Shown: piece after piece, positions 60,594-64,000 of the stretch
Position numbering within the stretch: the stretch's first letter is position 1
How the letters are laid out: each line of letters starts with the position of its first letter
Notes under the pieces: model-generated
What the model saw: only the letters and a program-made list of their open reading frames with translations
Databases searched by the model: none
Told to the model about the DNA's origin: nothing
Position numbers and translations under genes: made by a program
Assembly: GCF_020510705.1 (NCBI RefSeq)
Contig: NZ_CP075184.1
Location: 310,001-374,000, forward strand
DNA length: 64,000 nucleotides
Source: Acidovorax radicis
Lineage (GTDB): Bacteria; Pseudomonadota; Gammaproteobacteria; Burkholderiales; Burkholderiaceae_C
Reading direction: 5' to 3'

Positions 60594-60680
60594 TGCTGCC
60601 GCTGCGGCGGCGGGCAGCAGTCGCCGCCGATGCCGCTGCAGGCAAGACCCGTCCAGGTGCATCCCTTCCCGGGGACTTCC

Positions 60681-62138
60681 CTAGCCCATGAAACCCATGT
60701 CCACCGGGTAGTCCGGCCGGCCCGCCGGTGCGCCAAAGTGCACGATGTTGGGCAACACGCTCGCCATTTCCGCGTCGGCCACACCAAACCATTTGGCCAA
60801 GGTGGCCGCGTATTGAGCGACCGACGTGGTGGGCAGCAGGCGGCCCTGGCCCACATGCCACTGGTCGTCGGGCGCGGCGGTATTGGTGATGCTGACGGGT
60901 GGGGCGCTGCCATAAAACGCCTTGCCTTTGACAGCACCGCCCACCATCAGGTGGTGGCTGCCCCAGCCATGGTCCGAGCCGTCGCCGTTGGAGCTCAAGG
61001 TGCGCCCAAAGTCGGAAGCGGTGAAGGCCGTGACCTTGTCCGCCACGCCCAGCTCCACCGTCGCGTTATAGAAGGCCGTCATCGCCTCGCTCAGCCGCTG
61101 CATCAATGCGGGTTGCTGCGCGATCAGGTTGTCGTGCAGATCAAACCCGCCCAGCGACACCATGAACACCTGGCGCTTGCTGCCCAGCGCCGTGCGGGCA
61201 CCGATCAGGCGGGCCACCATCTTCAACTGCGTGGCCAGCGCGTTGTTGGCCGGAAACGCCGTGCCCAGCGTGACACCCGACAGCGCACCGGTCACCTGGC
61301 TTTCCGCCGTGACGGTGCGCGAGGTGATGCGGTTGTATTCGTTCTCCAGCGCCTGGCTGCGGGGCTGCTGAATCAGTGATGCGAGCGCCGATTGCACGGC
61401 CGAAGAGCCATACACCTTGCTCTTGACGCCATTGATGGGCACGGCACCGTTGGTGCTCACCTGGTATTGCAGGGCCGAGTCGCCCGACAGGAACACCGCA
61501 TTGCCCGTGACCGAGATGCAGGTGAACAGCGAGTTGCCGTTGGACGACAGCGCCAGGTCGCCCAAGTTGCCGCCCCAGCCCACGGTGGAGCCTTCGGGTG
61601 AGGACGACTGCCACACCGACTGCTGGTCGTTGTGCGAAAACAGCTTGGGCGGCACCGGGTACGCGGCGCGGTCGGCGCTGTTGTATTGCGCACGCGTCAG
61701 CGGCACCACCAACGGGCCCACATTCAGCTGCACGGCCGCCTTGCCACTGTTGAACAGGCTCGCCAGCCCCCCCATGGCAGGGTGCAGCGCGTATTGGCGC
61801 CCACCGGGCAGTGGGGTGGTGGGGGTGAGCAGCGTGGGTGCCAGGTCGGCCCGGGCCAGCGCGATGCCGCCCGCCGTCTGCCCGGAGCCGCCGCCGCGGA
61901 TGGTGCTGTAGCGGTTGTAGCTGTCGTCGTCGTAGGTGACCACGGTGTTGGCATAGTCGTTGCCCCCGTACAGAAAGACGCAGACCAGCGCCTTGTAGTC
62001 GCTGGCGCTAAAGGCCGCAGCCTCGCCCATCGCGGCCAGGTTCAGTGCGAAGGGCAGGGCAGTGCCGGCCAGGCCGAGTTGGGTGGACCGGCGCAGGAAC
62101 GCGCGGCGGCTGTGGAGTTCTGGTTGAAGCAGGTGCAT
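60681..62138 (-). CDS. DUF1501-family exported protein
   Basis: 485 residues. Twin-arginine signal SRRAFLRR (10-17) with a hydrophobic stretch to about 45. The DUF1501 body contains YGGNDYANTVV near 72, RAALG-type segments, FDLHDN and TASDFGRTLSSNGDGSDHGWG (near 385-405) with GSDHGWG metal-like residues of the sulfatase/alkaline-phosphatase-like fold. Function is undetermined; the family is almost always encoded beside a DUF1800 protein, as here (52 bp apart, same strand, downstream of it). Start ATG at 62138. Confidence 0.87.
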   Translation of the reverse strand: MHLLQPELHSRRAFLRRSTQLGLAGTALPFALNLAAMGEAAAFSASDYKALVCVFLYGGNDYANTVVTYDDDSYNRYSTIRGGGSGQTAGGIALARADLAPTLLTPTTPLPGGRQYALHPAMGGLASLFNSGKAAVQLNVGPLVVPLTRAQYNSADRAAYPVPPKLFSHNDQQSVWQSSSPEGSTVGWGGNLGDLALSSNGNSLFTCISVTGNAVFLSGDSALQYQVSTNGAVPINGVKSKVYGSSAVQSALASLIQQPRSQALENEYNRITSRTVTAESQVTGALSGVTLGTAFPANNALATQLKMVARLIGARTALGSKRQVFMVSLGGFDLHDNLIAQQPALMQRLSEAMTAFYNATVELGVADKVTAFTASDFGRTLSSNGDGSDHGWGSHHLMVGGAVKGKAFYGSAPPVSITNTAAPDDQWHVGQGRLLPTTSVAQYAATLAKWFGVADAEMASVLPNIVHFGAPAGRPDYPVDMGFMG

Positions 62139-62189
62139 GGCGTGGCTTCTTGGGTTCGGTGAGGGGCGTGCGTGTGGTGCCGGCGGCAA

Positions 62190-64000
62190 TCACTTTTGGA
62201 CGAGGTATTCGGCCGAAGCCATCACCAGGAAGATGGCCGCCGCCACGCGGTCGAGTTTGGTGCTGTCGGTACTCGCCGCCGTGACGGGTGTTGCCTTCAA
62301 GGCGTTTGCGATGAGCTGGGTGGTGGCGTTGGACAACTGGCCTGCGCACATCAGCAGGTTGATGCGCGCCACCAGCGCGTCAGCGTCGGCGGCCAGCGCC
62401 AGTTCGCTGGCGTAGCTGGCCTTGAGGTCGTAGCCATTGCCGCTGGTGCTGGCGTTGTTGGGCAGCTCGGGGGCGTTCACATAGAGGCCGTTGCGGATGA
62501 CGCCCTGCATGTAGTTCAGGTAGCCGCCCACGCTGCTTTCGTTGACCAGCTGAAACTCCGGCGCCACGGCGCCCCCGGCGGCCAGCGCCGTGGAGGGCGG
62601 CACATACCCAGGCCGGAAGAAATTGAACACCGACGGCGAGCGCAGCGGGCTTTGGCCCAGGCGGGAGCCGGGGTCACTCAGATCCCCGATCTTCCAGCTG
62701 CCCTTGGCCGATTCAAGGCCAAAGGTGCGGCCCCACTGCACCAGCCGCAGCATCGGCTCGCGCAGCTTGCCAAAGCCGGGCGCCGTGAGGCCTGCCGGGG
62801 CGCGGGCCTCATCGTCGAGCAAGATGGCGCGAATGACCGCCCGCATGTCCCCGCGCACGCCCGTCCCGTTGTTGTTGAAGGCCGCCGCCACGCGCGCCAC
62901 ATAGGCGGGCGATGGGTTGCTGGTGACCAGGCGCTGAATCAGCTGCTTGCCGATGAACGGGCCCACATTGGCGTGGTTGAACAAGGCGTCGAGTGCGATC
63001 TTGAGCGCTGCGGGCCCGGCCGTGTTGGCGGGCACGGAGGTCCCCAGAAAGGTGGCCGCCAGCGTGGAGTGGCGCGACGCGGTCAGCGCCATGGGCAGGC
63101 GCGCGAAAGTGGGGCTGGGAACGGTGCGGGTGGTGCCCGGCACGGCACTGGGTGTGTTCTGCGACTGGTCGTAGTCATAGCCGGTGAAAACGCGTGCAAG
63201 GTTGCTCACATCGCTCAGGGTGTAGCTGTCGACGGGTTTGCCCGCGCTGTCTTTTTTGGGCGTTCCATCGGGGTGGAGTTCGGCGAGCCCGATTGACATG
63301 AGCTGCATGACCTCGCGGGCGTAGTTCTCGTCGGGCTGGCGGCCCGTGGCGGTGTTTTCCTTCTGGTTGCCACGCGTGTTGAGGTAGTAGCCCATGGCCG
63401 CGTTGAGCGTCACGTCCTGCAGCACCGACCGGTAGTTGCCAAAGGCGTTGTTCACGAGCTGGTCCCAGTACCACGCCATGGCGTGGCTGCGCCAGCTCAC
63501 GTCCACGCCAGACGTTGACACCACGCAGATCTCTGACAGCGCCAGTGCCACCCGCTTGCGCAGCCCGTCGGGCGACTTCATGAGCTGGTACCAGATCATG
63601 TAGTCGGCCGGGTAGCTGTTGTCGTAATACGCCGTGTCCTTGCTGATGTCGGCGTAACCACGCTGGTTGAGCCAGTCCCAGCCCGAGAGGCTGGCGGGGG
63701 CATTGAACTGGCTTTCGAGCCAGTCGGCGTAGGTGGTGGCGCGCAACGCTGCGATGTCGGCGGTGGATGCGGCGAACTGCGCCTGCAGCAGAAAACGGGC
63801 GGCCTCCTGGTCGGTGGATGCTGATCGATAGGTGCCACTGCCGGGGGAAGTCCCGGGCGATCCCAGGTCCCCGCCACTGCTGTTGCCACCGCCGCCGCAG
63901 GCGGCAAGTGCCGCAGACGCGGCCAGCGCAGAGGCTCCGATGGCCCTTTGCCCGGCACCCGAGGGGAGTTGGGTGGGACTGTTGTTGGCGGAGAGGCGGT
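62190..64000 (-). CDS. DUF1800-family lipoprotein (5' end outside window)
   Basis: The frame runs to the window edge with no start, so the N-terminus is cut. The visible 603 residues begin with RLSANNSPTQLPSGAGQR, a hydrophobic Ala-rich stretch and a lipobox-like LAAC followed by GGGGNSSGGD, so the protein is probably a lipoprotein. The DUF1800 domain follows (EAARFLLQAQF..., NYAREVMQLMSIGLAELHPDG, RVFTGYDYDQ, PFIGKQLIQRLVTSNPSPAY, FNNNGTGVRGDMRAVIRAIL). The TTG-initiated frame at 63746 is internal, not the start. Function unknown; it is paired with the DUF1501 gene. Confidence 0.85.
   Translation of the reverse strand, partial: RLSANNSPTQLPSGAGQRAIGASALAASAALAACGGGGNSSGGDLGSPGTSPGSGTYRSASTDQEAARFLLQAQFAASTADIAALRATTYADWLESQFNAPASLSGWDWLNQRGYADISKDTAYYDNSYPADYMIWYQLMKSPDGLRKRVALALSEICVVSTSGVDVSWRSHAMAWYWDQLVNNAFGNYRSVLQDVTLNAAMGYYLNTRGNQKENTATGRQPDENYAREVMQLMSIGLAELHPDGTPKKDSAGKPVDSYTLSDVSNLARVFTGYDYDQSQNTPSAVPGTTRTVPSPTFARLPMALTASRHSTLAATFLGTSVPANTAGPAALKIALDALFNHANVGPFIGKQLIQRLVTSNPSPAYVARVAAAFNNNGTGVRGDMRAVIRAILLDDEARAPAGLTAPGFGKLREPMLRLVQWGRTFGLESAKGSWKIGDLSDPGSRLGQSPLRSPSVFNFFRPGYVPPSTALAAGGAVAPEFQLVNESSVGGYLNYMQGVIRNGLYVNAPELPNNASTSGNGYDLKASYASELALAADADALVARINLLMCAGQLSNATTQLIANALKATPVTAASTDSTKLDRVAAAIFLVMASAEYLVQK

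Overview
The window is a GC-rich bacterial chromosome segment and reads as a betaproteobacterium of the family Comamonadaceae, most like Acidovorax. This is inferred from gene content and order: gatCAB divergent from mreBCD-mrdA, ilvE followed by a CHCC zinc-finger gene, an lplT/alr pair, and short palindromic intergenic repeats of the kind I associate with this family. No rRNA or tRNA gene, CRISPR array, prophage or transposase was seen.

Left part (1-19 kb). A truncated effector-binding protein and a WYL regulator are followed by the clearest foreign item, an AT-richer gene (1426-2130) packaged as an integron gene cassette with a 58-bp attC site. No integrase is in the window. Next come glutathione peroxidase, a DMT exporter, the divergent lplT/alr pair, a two-gene cytochrome-oxidase-III/IV-like (NorE/NorF-like) operon, and a 271-bp non-coding element that can fold into a T shape. 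Then follow a MarR-controlled siderophore-interacting protein, a divergent argP/argO-type pair, an orphan peptide-binding protein, a GST, an hpaI-like/panE-like pair and radA.

Middle (19-43 kb). ilvE and a zinc-finger protein lead into a coupled glycan operon (GT4, O-antigen-ligase-like protein, GT2, unknown). A LysR regulator with nitronate monooxygenase lies divergent from a YbfB-type MFS gene. A two-component system has a GTAAA direct repeat upstream of it. An AmpG-like permease is divergent from an M48 peptidase. A GGDEF cyclase, an MBL hydrolase, a GspE/PilB-type ATPase, xth and pyrE (with overlapping divergent starts) and the gatCAB operon complete this part.

Right part (43-64 kb). The rod-shape operon mreBCD-mrdA is followed by a DMT exporter, an amino-acid ABC importer with a strong intercistronic hairpin, a TauE-like exporter, an Amt-type transporter and a GMC oxidoreductase. 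A four-gene MCE/Mla-type lipid transport operon follows. The window ends in a DUF1501/DUF1800 pair, the latter cut by the window edge.

Three repeat families recur. Family A is a short AGCGCT-centred palindrome; one copy forms the coding start of a lipoprotein. Family B is an 18-19-bp motif that forms the ends of the T-shaped element and also occurs alone at 3' gene ends, once supplying the stop codon. Family C is a ~100-bp hairpin-rich element always found just 3' of a stop codon in the same orientation. Bases were read by eye; no database search was run.
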